Both the position numbers and the translations under genes were made by a program. From assembly GCA_964466465.1 (NCBI GenBank), contig CAYXNJ010000023.1:1-37454 (forward strand): DNA of 37,454 nt, read 5' to 3'. The notes under the pieces were generated by a model. It had not been told where the DNA came from. It ran no database searches and saw only the letters and a list, made by a program, of their open reading frames with translations. Below, in pieces: positions 24,958-33,262 of this stretch (position 1 is its first letter; every line of letters starts with the position of its first letter). This DNA comes from Sulfurospirillum sp964466465. Its GTDB lineage: Bacteria; Campylobacterota; Campylobacteria; Campylobacterales; Sulfurospirillaceae.

Positions 24958-25493
24958 AACTTCTTTCCTATACAACGGTGCTTTTTTTTGGCATGATGAT
25001 TTTTTTAATGATTAAAGAGCCTTACACTATTAATATTGTAGATGCTAATGGCAATTTAATTCCTGAAGTAGAGCTTTTTAATGCTCAAAATTATCAGATT
25101 AAAGAAGGCTCAGTAGAGAGCATTGTGCGTTCAGAACGTGTCGCACGGTATCAAAACTTTGATAAGCTTTATGTCATCAATGCTGGTCATAAAACCAAAG
25201 AAGGATTGCGTGGTATTTTGACTTCAGATGAAGGCGTGTTGCAAAATAATATCATGCACTTTAAAACAAACTCACATTACTATAGAGATGATGGTGTCGC
25301 TTTGGATGGTGAAGATATTTTTTATGATCTCAAAAAAGAGATTTTAAGCAGTGAAAGACCGTTTATTTTTACCGAGAAGCAGAGCCGTAGTCATGGGCTT
25401 TCATTTGTTTATCAGATGAAAGAAGGCACAATAAGTGCAACAAATATACACTCCTTTATAGAAGAACCAGTAGGAAAGAAGAAAAATAAATGA
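24948..25493 (+). CDS. lptC: LPS export protein LptC
   Basis: Bitopic inner-membrane protein that passes LPS from LptBFG to LptA. The 181-residue sequence has one N-terminal membrane segment (about 6-22) and a periplasmic beta-jellyroll with YDLKKEILSSERPFIFTEKQ and MKEGTISATNIHSF typical of the family. TTG 24948 is the likely start, since no ATG precedes the membrane segment; it lies within the kdsC 3' end. Sequence conservation in LptC is low and the call leans on the kdsC and lptA neighbours. ATGA overlap with lptA. Confidence 0.83.
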   Translation: MALKLLSYTTVLFFGMMIFLMIKEPYTINIVDANGNLIPEVELFNAQNYQIKEGSVESIVRSERVARYQNFDKLYVINAGHKTKEGLRGILTSDEGVLQNNIMHFKTNSHYYRDDGVALDGEDIFYDLKKEILSSERPFIFTEKQSRSHGLSFVYQMKEGTISATNIHSFIEEPVGKKKNK

Positions 25494-25954
25494 AGAAACT
25501 TATAGCACTCTGTTTATGTATTGCAAATATGCTTTTAGCAGCAGAAGTTGAAGTGACAGCTGAGAAATTTTTTGCGGATGAAAAGAAAAAAATCAGTATT
25601 TTTGAAGGTAATGTCGTCATCCTCAAAGAGGGTGATAAATTGACCGCAAAAAAAGTTGTTATAGAATTCGATGATAAAAAACAACCTATTCGTTATATCG
25701 CTACAGGCGATGCAAAGGGCAATCTCACTATGAATCAGAAGAAGTATTATGGTGAAGCGGAAAAGATGATTTATGAACCCAACAAAAGCCTTTATACTTT
25801 AGAGAAAAAAGCCTTTTTACATGAAATTGAAACCGATAAAAAAGTCTATGGTGATTTTATTCGTGTCGATCAAATCAGTGGTCATTATGAAGTAGATGGT
25901 AAGGGTGCTGCACCTGTCAAATTTATCTTCAAGGTTGAGGATAAAAAACAGTGA
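25490..25954 (+). CDS. lptA: LPS transport periplasmic protein LptA
   Basis: Periplasmic bridge protein of the Lpt pathway (OstA-like beta-jellyroll). Signal peptide residues 1-18, ending MLLAA. Repeating strands are visible: EVTAEKFFADEKKKISIFEGNV, LTAKKVVIEFDDK, YIATGDAKGNLTM and YYGEAEKMIYEPN. 154 residues is somewhat shorter than E. coli LptA (185) but usual for this phylum. Overlaps lptC by 4 bp and engB by 4 bp. LptB, F, G and D are not in the window. Confidence 0.88.
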   Translation: MKKLIALCLCIANMLLAAEVEVTAEKFFADEKKKISIFEGNVVILKEGDKLTAKKVVIEFDDKKQPIRYIATGDAKGNLTMNQKKYYGEAEKMIYEPNKSLYTLEKKAFLHEIETDKKVYGDFIRVDQISGHYEVDGKGAAPVKFIFKVEDKKQ

Positions 25955-26553
25955 TCAAAGTTAAAGACGCCTTCTTTGTGAAGTCTGCTTCCAAATTGGA
26001 AGAGACAACGCCAGAAGGGATGAGTGAGGTTGCCTTTATTGGGCGAAGTAATGTCGGGAAAAGTTCTATTATTAATGCCTTAACCAATAAAAAAGGACTC
26101 GCAAAAAGTTCCTCAACACCTGGCAAAACACGACTGATCAACTTTTTTCAAATTGTTTTGAGTAAGGATGAAAAAACATACCATGCGCAATTGGTTGATC
26201 TTCCAGGCTTTGGATATGCAAAAGTATCTCATAGTCTTAAGGAAGAGTGGCAGAAAAACTTGACAGATTATATTAAAAGACGTGCTTCGATTCGTACGTT
26301 TGTCCATCTTATAGACTCACGTCATCCTTTTTTAGAGATTGATCAAGCAGTGCACGACTATTTACAGGAAATTGTAAGACCTGATCAGACTATTTTACGT
26401 ATTTTTACGAAATTGGATAAATTAAAACAGAGTGAAATCAGTGTGATTAAAAAGAACTATCCTGATGCTATCTTGGTGTCTAGTAGCAGTAAAAAAGGGA
26501 TTGATAAAGCCTTAAGTGCTATTTTTGAAACACTTTTTGGAGAGCAATCATGA
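25951..26553 (+). CDS. engB: Ribosome-biogenesis GTPase EngB/YsxC
   Basis: Small TRAFAC GTPase needed for late 50S assembly. G1 is GRSNVGKSS, the switch region has STPGKTRLINFF, G3 is DLPGFGYAK, G4 is TKLDK and G5 VSSSSKKG. 200 residues. GTG 25951 forms a GTGA overlap with lptA, and the stop forms ATGA with the acetyltransferase gene. The tight overlaps tie a ribosome assembly factor to envelope genes, an arrangement I recall from C. jejuni as well. Confidence 0.95.
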   Translation: MIKVKDAFFVKSASKLEETTPEGMSEVAFIGRSNVGKSSIINALTNKKGLAKSSSTPGKTRLINFFQIVLSKDEKTYHAQLVDLPGFGYAKVSHSLKEEWQKNLTDYIKRRASIRTFVHLIDSRHPFLEIDQAVHDYLQEIVRPDQTILRIFTKLDKLKQSEISVIKKNYPDAILVSSSSKKGIDKALSAIFETLFGEQS

Positions 26554-27008
26554 TGACTTATACCAAAGCAAAACTCAGCGATATTGTACATATGCAAGAG
26601 GTTGTCAAACCAGAAGTAGAAAAAGGCATTATTCTCTTTCGTAGCTCTGATGAAATGGCAACCAATATTCGCTCTTACATTTTGGCTAAAGAAAATGATC
26701 AAATCATTGGGTTTGGTGCTCTTCATTTTCATGCAGATGATTTGGCCGAGATAAGAAGCCTTGTGGTCAAAGATGGCTTTAGGGGTCAAGGGGTTGGTAA
26801 AGGCATTATTCAAAGTCTTCTCAAAGAAGGAGAGGCATTAGGTGTTAAAAAAGTCTTTACGCTAACGTATCAAAAAGCTTTTTTTGAGTCAGTTGGTTTT
26901 AGTGAAATTCCAAAAGAGGCACTGCCTGCTCATAAAATTTGGGCAGATTGTATCAAATGCAAACATTTTCCAATATGCGACGAAATAGCACTGATCAAAA
27001 CTATTTAA
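26550..27008 (+). CDS. Short GNAT acetyltransferase, probable N-acetylglutamate synthase type
   Basis: A 152-residue GNAT enzyme. The acetyl-CoA pyrophosphate loop is visible as RGQGVGKGI (motif A), preceded by the strand EIRSLVVKDGF. The tail reads DCIKCKHFPICDEIAL with C134, C137 and C143 in a C-x2-C-x5-C spacing. Short stand-alone GNATs of this kind act as N-acetylglutamate synthases in several bacteria lacking classical ArgA; that would place it in arginine synthesis, but the substrate is not proven. Starts with two adjacent ATGs overlapping the engB stop; overlaps the next gene by about 50 bp. Confidence 0.72.
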   Translation: MMTYTKAKLSDIVHMQEVVKPEVEKGIILFRSSDEMATNIRSYILAKENDQIIGFGALHFHADDLAEIRSLVVKDGFRGQGVGKGIIQSLLKEGEALGVKKVFTLTYQKAFFESVGFSEIPKEALPAHKIWADCIKCKHFPICDEIALIKTI

Positions 27009-27448
27009 CCCTTTTTTGGATCAGTGGATGGCTACTTGTTGGTCTTGTGATGTCTTCACTCTATCCATTGATTCCTTCATTTGTAGGTGTAGTTTTTTGT
27101 TATCTGGTGCTCAATTTTAACCACCATGAAGAGAATGCCATGCCACTTTTTTTGGCATTTCTTTATCTTTGTGTGTATGACCTTTCAAAAGGGTTCTATC
27201 TTTTTTCCTATGTGATTTTGTTTGTCATTGTTTATAAGTTTGCAATTTATAAAATCCAAAACATCATTACATGTAACAACTGTATTTTGGCTATTTATAT
27301 CATCATCGCCTATCTTGGGCACTTCTTATTGAATGCTTTTTTTGCGTATTTGGATAATGAAGCATTTCCTTATTTTTCAAATTACTATTTTTACTACATC
27401 GCGATAGATTCTTTACTCTCTTTTATGTTTTTTAGGGTATCACGGTGA
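26957..27448 (+). CDS. mreD: MreD-like membrane protein
   Basis: About 163 residues, almost entirely hydrophobic, with five probable membrane segments, an acidic loop HHEENAM after the second, and small polar loops. This is the size and layout of the rod-shape protein MreD, which works with MreC and PBP2 in lateral wall growth; it directly precedes mrdA (PBP2). The start is uncertain: ATG 26957 or 26975 (or TTG 26939), none with a clear ribosome-binding site, all inside the acetyltransferase 3' end. Sequence conservation of MreD is weak, so the assignment relies on topology and context. Confidence 0.6.
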   Translation: MQTFSNMRRNSTDQNYLTLFWISGWLLVGLVMSSLYPLIPSFVGVVFCYLVLNFNHHEENAMPLFLAFLYLCVYDLSKGFYLFSYVILFVIVYKFAIYKIQNIITCNNCILAIYIIIAYLGHFLLNAFFAYLDNEAFPYFSNYYFYYIAIDSLLSFMFFRVSR

Positions 27449-29262
27449 GAATTAAGATTGTTCTTGGCATCTTCATTTCGGTGTGGATTGCTCTTTTAGT
27501 ACGGGTTTATTATATTAGCATTAAATCCAATGCGTATTATGAAGAGATTGCGAAACAAAATGCAGTTAAAGTGGAAGAACTTGCCCCATTACGAGGCGTT
27601 ATCTTAGATCGCAAACTTAACCCTCTTTCTGTCAATCGTTTAGGATTTTCTATAGGTTTAAAACCAAGACTTAGTCTTAAATCGAACCGAGCACTTTTAG
27701 AAGAAGAGATTGCTTTTTTAGCGGAGACATTGCCAGATACGAGTGTCAAAGAGATGATGAAAGAGTATATCAAAGCTGACTCTGCATACAATCACGATTT
27801 TGTGGATGTCATCGGATTTATTCCTTATGACAAGCTCATCCCTCACTTTGCCAAAATTGCACAACATGACAATCTTAGAATTAAAATTACATCTAAACGG
27901 CACTATCCTCATGGCTCATTGGCATCGCATGTCATTGGATATGTGGGCAAATCCAACACGCAAGATGTTGCAGAGGATGCAACTGCAAAGCTAGTCGGTT
28001 TCTCTGGTAAAACAGGGATAGAAAAGTACTACAACACTGTTTTACAGGGCATTAAAGGTGAAAAAAAGACAAAAGTCACCGCATTTAACCAAGAGATTGA
28101 GCAGGTGAGTAAAACGCTTCCCGTGAGCAATGATCTTGTATTAAGCCTTGATTTGGAATTACAGCGTTATGTTGCAGAGATTTTTGGAGACGATAGCGGT
28201 GCTGTGGTCGTTATGAATGCCAAAAATGGTGAGATCTTAGCGGCTGCAAGTTTTCCTGAGTATGATTTAAATAAGTTCGTCAGTGGTATTTCGCGTGAAG
28301 AGTGGGCGATTTTAGCGAATGATCTAAACCATCCTTTTACCAATAAACTCGTCAATGGTCTTTATCCACCAGGCTCCGTCGTTAAAATGGGGGTTGGAAT
28401 GGCAATGATGAATTCGGGGATTATCACCCCTACAACAACGTTTGAATCTACTGGTACGATGGAGCTTGGTGGACGGGTGTTCCGTGATTGGAAAAAAGAA
28501 GGGCATGGCATAATCTCTTATGTGCGTGCTATTCGCGAGAGTTGTGATGACTACTTTTACAAAGCAAGCCTCAAAACAGGTATTGATATTATTGCACCGT
28601 TCCTCTCTAAAATAGGTTTTGCTGCTAAAACAGGCATTGACCTTCCTCGCGAATTTATGGGAACGGTTCCTAGTCGTGAGTGGAAAAAAGCGCGCTTTGG
28701 CAAAGGCTGGTCACAAGGTGAAACGCTTATTAGCTCCATTGGGCAGGGGTACTTTCTTGTGACACCCGTACAAGTGGCAAAATATACAGCATTTTTAGCA
28801 ACAGGCAATGGAGTTACCCCTCATTTTGTGAGTAAAATAAACGATGTACCGCTTGATTTTCCAGTTGATCCTAATATCGTCAGTGAGAGCGAAAAACGTT
28901 ACTTGAAAGTAACACGTGAAGGGATGTATGAAGTTGCCAATGTCCCTGGCGGAACAGGTCTTAGACATATTAATGTGACTGCACCTTTTAAGATCGCCGC
29001 AAAGACAGGAACGGCACAAGTGGTTGGTATCTCTCAAACCGATAAAAAACGTATGCGCGAAGAAGATATGGATTATTACCAACGTTCTCACGCATGGTTA
29101 ACAACGTATGGTCCTTATGAAAATCCTCAGTATGTTGTCACTGTTTTAGTGGAGCATGGAGGGCATGGTGGTAGTGAAGGTGGACCAATTGCCTCTAAAA
29201 TCTTCGATAAGCTTTATCAAATGGGTTATATCACAGTCGATACTCCCACTAAAGGAAAATAA
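27445..29262 (+). CDS. mrdA: Penicillin-binding protein 2 (elongasome transpeptidase)
   Basis: Class B monofunctional transpeptidase cross-linking lateral-wall peptidoglycan. N-terminal membrane anchor (about 4-22), PBP dimerisation/pedestal domain (about 45-215), transpeptidase domain (about 240-600). Catalytic motifs: S311-VVK314 (PPGSVVKMG), ESCDD as the SxD motif, and K520-TG (AAKTGTAQV). 605 residues, close to E. coli PBP2 (633). GTG 27445 overlaps the mreD stop as GTGA. Last gene of the directon; no convincing terminator is visible in the 17 bp to the convergent neighbour. Confidence 0.94.
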   Translation: MRIKIVLGIFISVWIALLVRVYYISIKSNAYYEEIAKQNAVKVEELAPLRGVILDRKLNPLSVNRLGFSIGLKPRLSLKSNRALLEEEIAFLAETLPDTSVKEMMKEYIKADSAYNHDFVDVIGFIPYDKLIPHFAKIAQHDNLRIKITSKRHYPHGSLASHVIGYVGKSNTQDVAEDATAKLVGFSGKTGIEKYYNTVLQGIKGEKKTKVTAFNQEIEQVSKTLPVSNDLVLSLDLELQRYVAEIFGDDSGAVVVMNAKNGEILAAASFPEYDLNKFVSGISREEWAILANDLNHPFTNKLVNGLYPPGSVVKMGVGMAMMNSGIITPTTTFESTGTMELGGRVFRDWKKEGHGIISYVRAIRESCDDYFYKASLKTGIDIIAPFLSKIGFAAKTGIDLPREFMGTVPSREWKKARFGKGWSQGETLISSIGQGYFLVTPVQVAKYTAFLATGNGVTPHFVSKINDVPLDFPVDPNIVSESEKRYLKVTREGMYEVANVPGGTGLRHINVTAPFKIAAKTGTAQVVGISQTDKKRMREEDMDYYQRSHAWLTTYGPYENPQYVVTVLVEHGGHGGSEGGPIASKIFDKLYQMGYITVDTPTKGK

Positions 29263-29279
29263 AACGTTTTTAGTATGAA

Positions 29280-29858
29280 CTAAAGACGCGATACATCGAT
29301 TTTATATTCAATTTTATCAGCAACTTCTTGCGCTAAGGTAGCTCCAAAGAGTTCACGTAAAAGATAAAATCCCAATTCCAATCCTGAACTGACTCCACCT
29401 GCAGTGATAATCTTTCCATCTTGTACTACTTTGGAAGAGACAACGTTAACACCATAATGAGCTAGTTCGTCAAAGGCACTGTGATACGTTGTTGCTTCTT
29501 TACCTAAGAGCATACCCGCTTCTGCAAGAAAAAATGCTCCTGTGCATACGGATGTGAGGTATGTCAACTCCTCGTAACGTGTTTTGATGAATGTATGTAT
29601 CATAGATTTTTGCATCCATTCCGTTCTGCCTTTACCACCAGGAAAAAGTAAAATATCTAAAGCGGGGCAATTCATCAAAGTGACATCTGGAATGACTCGA
29701 AGACCATTGAATGCGTGAATAGGTTCTTCCGTTGGAGCGATAAGAAGGACTTTCGTACTGTTGGATTGTATTTTATTGATATAGCTTAACACCTCAAAAG
29801 GGGCTACAAAATCAAGCTCTTCGACTTGTGGAAAGATCACAATACCAATCGTTACCAT
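29280..29858 (-). CDS. DJ-1/PfpI family protein
   Basis: A 192-residue protein of the class I glutamine-amidotransferase-like fold. The nucleophile elbow is SVCTGAFFLAEAGML with the conserved Cys, and the acidic partner residue lies in EELDFVAPFEV near the N-terminus. The pattern is nearest to the isonitrile hydratase/ThiJ-like subgroup (AAGGVSSGLELGFYL near the end); members also act as glyoxalases or stress proteins, so substrate is open. It starts 3 bp after ybeY and ends the minus-strand directon. Confidence 0.8.
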   Translation of the reverse strand: MVTIGIVIFPQVEELDFVAPFEVLSYINKIQSNSTKVLLIAPTEEPIHAFNGLRVIPDVTLMNCPALDILLFPGGKGRTEWMQKSMIHTFIKTRYEELTYLTSVCTGAFFLAEAGMLLGKEATTYHSAFDELAHYGVNVVSSKVVQDGKIITAGGVSSGLELGFYLLRELFGATLAQEVADKIEYKIDVSRL

Positions 29859-29861
29859 ACA

Positions 29862-30281
29862 TTACTCCTCTGTGCGAACAATTAAACTTTCTGGTAAATT
29901 ATACTGCTTGATCCATGCTTTTTCTTCTTCTCTCATTTCTCCATGATCAATTTCATGATCAAAGCCCAGTAAGTGCAGCATCCCGTGGATGAAAAGAAGT
30001 GTTGTCTCTTCCTCTATCGTATGACCTAACTCTTGTGCTTTTTGAGAAGCCAGTTCGTAGTTAATGACAATAGAACCAAGAGGAGCATGTGGAAAATCAT
30101 CAACAGGGAAGCTCAGGACATCAGTGGTTTTATCCATACCTCGATGCTCTAAATTGAGCTCGTGCATACTTTGCCCATCAATGATGAGTAGTTCCACCTC
30201 TTTTTGTGTATGCTCTTTGCAGATTTTCTCCAAGATATCAAGCTGTAAAGGCGTATTGGATTCGTTATCGATGAGTAACAT
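29862..30281 (-). CDS. ybeY: Endoribonuclease YbeY (16S rRNA maturation)
   Basis: Zinc-dependent single-strand endoribonuclease for 16S rRNA 3' end processing and ribosome quality control. The zinc motif is HGMLHLLGFDH, with the following H in EIDHGEM. Upstream are the family residues LNLEHRGMDKTTDVLSFP. 139 residues is typical. It begins 11 bp after the Mur-ligase-like gene. Confidence 0.94.
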   Translation of the reverse strand: MLLIDNESNTPLQLDILEKICKEHTQKEVELLIIDGQSMHELNLEHRGMDKTTDVLSFPVDDFPHAPLGSIVINYELASQKAQELGHTIEEETTLLFIHGMLHLLGFDHEIDHGEMREEEKAWIKQYNLPESLIVRTEE

Positions 30282-30292
30282 AAAAACTCCTT

Positions 30293-31297
30293 TTAAAAGA
30301 GGCTAAGTTGGGTTGTAGATGTCTTGGTAAATAAAGGCTCAAAATCTTCCCTATCGCCTAAAATAAGGGCATATTGAAATGATTTTTGACTTAAAGTGGC
30401 AAGATCTTCGACGGTTTCAAAATAAAAAATCTCTCCTTCAAAAGCAAAAGTGTCTTTGTGCTGTTTTGGAAGACAGAGAATAAGCTTTGAAAAATCAATC
30501 TGTGATTGTACATAAGAGACCAACGTCGAAAAGAGTGTTTCTTGTGGTTCAAAAATAAGCGCTTTTGAACTGCTACCAAACTCTTTTTTACACAAATTTT
30601 GAGTAATGAATTGTGGATAGCAATGTTCACTAAAACCAAGGTGCTCTAAGGTATAGGAAATAGTATGGGTATCGCAAAATATAAGTAATGCAAGGAGCTC
30701 TTCCACAAAAAGAGAAGGAATTTTTTGCTCTACATAATAGCGATCTTGGTACTCAAAAGAGCTCAAAAACAACCCTTTTGGAGAGATTGTTGGCTTTGTA
30801 TGCAGTGTTGTTTCAACGCTGTATGCCACAGGAGCGATTTGTTCAGCTAATGCGCAATTACTAAGGCAAAAGCGTTCTTCTTCTTTTGCCGCGAGAATGG
30901 TTTTAGCAATCGTGAAAAGATCATCTCGTAAGTATTTGATACTGCGAGGTGTTTGAATCATCTCTAAAAGAGCAGCTTGCACAGGGGAGAGTACTATCAT
31001 CTCAAGTGACTTTTGTGTAATGGTATAACGTAAAAGTTTGATAAGGATGTGTTCTATAGAGCGTACTTCGATCCAAGCACACTCATCATCTTCGTGCTCA
31101 AACGAAAGGGTAGTAACAATGGCATAAGCACCTTTTAAAAGGGCTTGATGGATTTGTTCGCGTGATGCGTTAATATCAATAAAGAGGTCGCCATGTGAGA
31201 CACGAGAGGCTTCGAGGCAGATAGTAGCAAACGCATCAATAGGAGGCGTTGTGATAAGCCTCCCATCAATGATACGTACAAAGTTGTCTATTTTCAT
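30293..31297 (-). CDS. Unrecognised protein with degenerate MurE/MurF-like N-terminus and C-terminal QLSLF
   Basis: I do not recognise this 334-residue gene. The N-terminal 100 residues resemble the UDP-MurNAc-binding domain of Mur ligases: an ASRVSHGDLFIDIN segment like the DSRxVxxGDLFxA motif, followed by ALLKGAYAIVTT. However, there is no ATP-binding GTxGKT loop anywhere. The middle (LFLSSFEYQDRYY, then LFVEELLALLIFCD) faintly recalls the Mur central domain. There is no signal peptide or membrane segment. The chain ends in QLSLF, matching the consensus pentapeptide that binds the DNA polymerase beta clamp. ATGA overlap with metG. A possible ortholog lies downstream of metG in C. jejuni. 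Function unknown. Confidence 0.75.
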   Translation of the reverse strand: MKIDNFVRIIDGRLITTPPIDAFATICLEASRVSHGDLFIDINASREQIHQALLKGAYAIVTTLSFEHEDDECAWIEVRSIEHILIKLLRYTITQKSLEMIVLSPVQAALLEMIQTPRSIKYLRDDLFTIAKTILAAKEEERFCLSNCALAEQIAPVAYSVETTLHTKPTISPKGLFLSSFEYQDRYYVEQKIPSLFVEELLALLIFCDTHTISYTLEHLGFSEHCYPQFITQNLCKKEFGSSSKALIFEPQETLFSTLVSYVQSQIDFSKLILCLPKQHKDTFAFEGEIFYFETVEDLATLSQKSFQYALILGDREDFEPLFTKTSTTQLSLF

Positions 31298-33228
31298 CCA
31301 ATAGATGCGCCAATTTGGCGTGGACGCTCAGGTCGTACAAGACAAAGTCCCTCTTTATCTTTAGCTGCTAATAACATACCTTGGCTGAGTAACCCTTTGA
31401 TGGTTGCGGGCTTCAAGTTCGCTACAACACACACTTGAGTGTTGATAAGCTCTTCAGGGGTGTAATATTCACGAATACCTGCAACAATTTGTCTAGGCTC
31501 GCTCTCACCAAGATCTACTTTGAGTTTTAAGAGACGATCACTTCCCTCTAAGATACTCGCTTCTAAAATGGTTCCAATTTTGAGTGAGGTCTCAAAAAAT
31601 TGATCAATAGTAATGATAGACTCAATTTTTGCCTCTTTTTTATCTTTTTTCGCAGGCGCTGCTTCAACCACAACAGGTGGCGTTGGTTGTGCCATCAGTT
31701 CTTCTTCAATACGTGGGAAAAGAGGTGGCACTTTTTCAATCGTAAATTCATCTAAGAAGCTTTTTCTCACAACATATTTATCATAGTTCGCTGTTGTGAT
31801 GTCAAATCCTAATGCTTTCGCAATCGTTACAGTCGTTTTAGGCATAACAGGATGGAGTAAAATCGCAACGCGTGCTAAGATATTGGATACCAATGCCACA
31901 AGTGCGAGTGCTTGATCAACTTTTCCTTCTTTGATTTTTACCCATGGCTCATGTACGGTAATGGCTTGATTCGCAATACTAAGGGCTTTCCATAGATCTT
32001 CTAAATAACGGTTAGTTTGAAGCTCTAAAAGGTTGTTTTCTACATTTTTTAAAATCTCATCGACTGCCGCAAGTTCGTTTGCATGGAAATTGCTCACATC
32101 TTTAGAGTTAACCACACCATTGCTGTATTTGCCACTCATACCGATGATACGATTGAGCAGGTTTCCAAGCTCATTTCCAAGGTCTGAATTGATACGATCC
32201 ATCAATGCTTTTTGGCTAAAGTCGCCGTCTTGACCAAACGGAACTTCACGAAGCATAAAATATCTAAAGTTTTCTAAGCCATACGCATCAGCAACTTCTT
32301 TTGGGTTAACAACATTGCCTTTGCTTTTACTCATCTTCTCGCCATTACGTGTCCACCAGCCGTGTGCCGCAACGTGTTTTGGCAGAGCCAAACCTAAGCT
32401 CATCAAAAACGCTGGCCAATAGATGGCATGGAAGCGAAGAATGTCTTTACCTACTAGATGAATCGTTGCAGGCCAGAAGTCCATATTTTTCTCATCGGTA
32501 CCATACCCTAAAGCGGTTGTATAGTTAAGAAGAGCATCAAGCCAAACGTACATCACATGCTTGTCATCGTTCATAGAAGCAGGAAGTTTCACACCCCAGT
32601 CAAAACTGGTACGCGTGATTGAGAGGTCTCGAAGTCCTTGTTTTACAAAGCTGATGACTTCATTTTTCTTACCTTTTGGAAGGACACATTTCTCATCGTT
32701 GTTGTACCATTTGATAAGGTCTTCTTGGTATTTTGAAAGTTTAAAGAAGTAGCTTTCCTCTTTGACTAGGCGAGTCAGTTTGCCACAATCAGGGCATTTG
32801 TCTTCATCAACGAGTTGGGTGTCTGTAAAGAATGTTTCACAGCTGACACAGTAGTGACCTTCATATTCACCTTTGTAGATGTCACCTTTGTCAAACATTA
32901 CTTGAAAGGCTTTTTGAACACCTGTTTTATGTTCAGCATCGGTCGTACGGATAAATTTATCGTAGCTGATTTCAAATTCATCCCAAAGTGCTCTAAATTT
33001 TCCACTGATTTCATCGGCATAGGCTTGAGGTGTTTTACCACGCATTTTTGCCGCTTCCTCAATTTTCTGACCGTGTTCATCGGTACCTGTTAGAAAATAG
33101 GTCTCATAGCCTTTAAGACGGTAGTAACGTGCCATGGTGTCCGCGATAATGGTCGTGTACGCATGTCCGATATGAGGAACATCGTTAACATAATAGATTG
33201 GGGTTGTAATGTAGGCTTTTTGAGACAT
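31294..33228 (-). CDS. metG: Methionyl-tRNA synthetase
   Basis: Charges initiator and elongator tRNA-Met. N-terminal ITTPIYYVNDVPHIGHAYT contains the HIGH motif (HIGH at 17-20). A zinc-binding insert has four cysteines (CVSC at 124-127 and CPDC 17 residues further on), and KMSKS is in GEKMSKSKGNVV. The C-terminal part (about 545-644) is an EMAP-II/Trbp111-like tRNA-binding domain after an alanine/lysine linker. 644 residues. ATG 33228 has AGGAAG upstream. Ends in ATGA overlap with the Mur-like gene. Confidence 0.96.
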   Translation of the reverse strand: MSQKAYITTPIYYVNDVPHIGHAYTTIIADTMARYYRLKGYETYFLTGTDEHGQKIEEAAKMRGKTPQAYADEISGKFRALWDEFEISYDKFIRTTDAEHKTGVQKAFQVMFDKGDIYKGEYEGHYCVSCETFFTDTQLVDEDKCPDCGKLTRLVKEESYFFKLSKYQEDLIKWYNNDEKCVLPKGKKNEVISFVKQGLRDLSITRTSFDWGVKLPASMNDDKHVMYVWLDALLNYTTALGYGTDEKNMDFWPATIHLVGKDILRFHAIYWPAFLMSLGLALPKHVAAHGWWTRNGEKMSKSKGNVVNPKEVADAYGLENFRYFMLREVPFGQDGDFSQKALMDRINSDLGNELGNLLNRIIGMSGKYSNGVVNSKDVSNFHANELAAVDEILKNVENNLLELQTNRYLEDLWKALSIANQAITVHEPWVKIKEGKVDQALALVALVSNILARVAILLHPVMPKTTVTIAKALGFDITTANYDKYVVRKSFLDEFTIEKVPPLFPRIEEELMAQPTPPVVVEAAPAKKDKKEAKIESIITIDQFFETSLKIGTILEASILEGSDRLLKLKVDLGESEPRQIVAGIREYYTPEELINTQVCVVANLKPATIKGLLSQGMLLAAKDKEGLCLVRPERPRQIGASIG

Positions 33229-33262
33229 CGTTCTTCCTAGTTAAATTGATTCATTAATATTG

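Noticed and set aside
26457..26813. 118-residue minus-strand open frame over engB and the acetyltransferase
   Set aside because: Antisense to two overlapping genes with clear family motifs; low-complexity composition.
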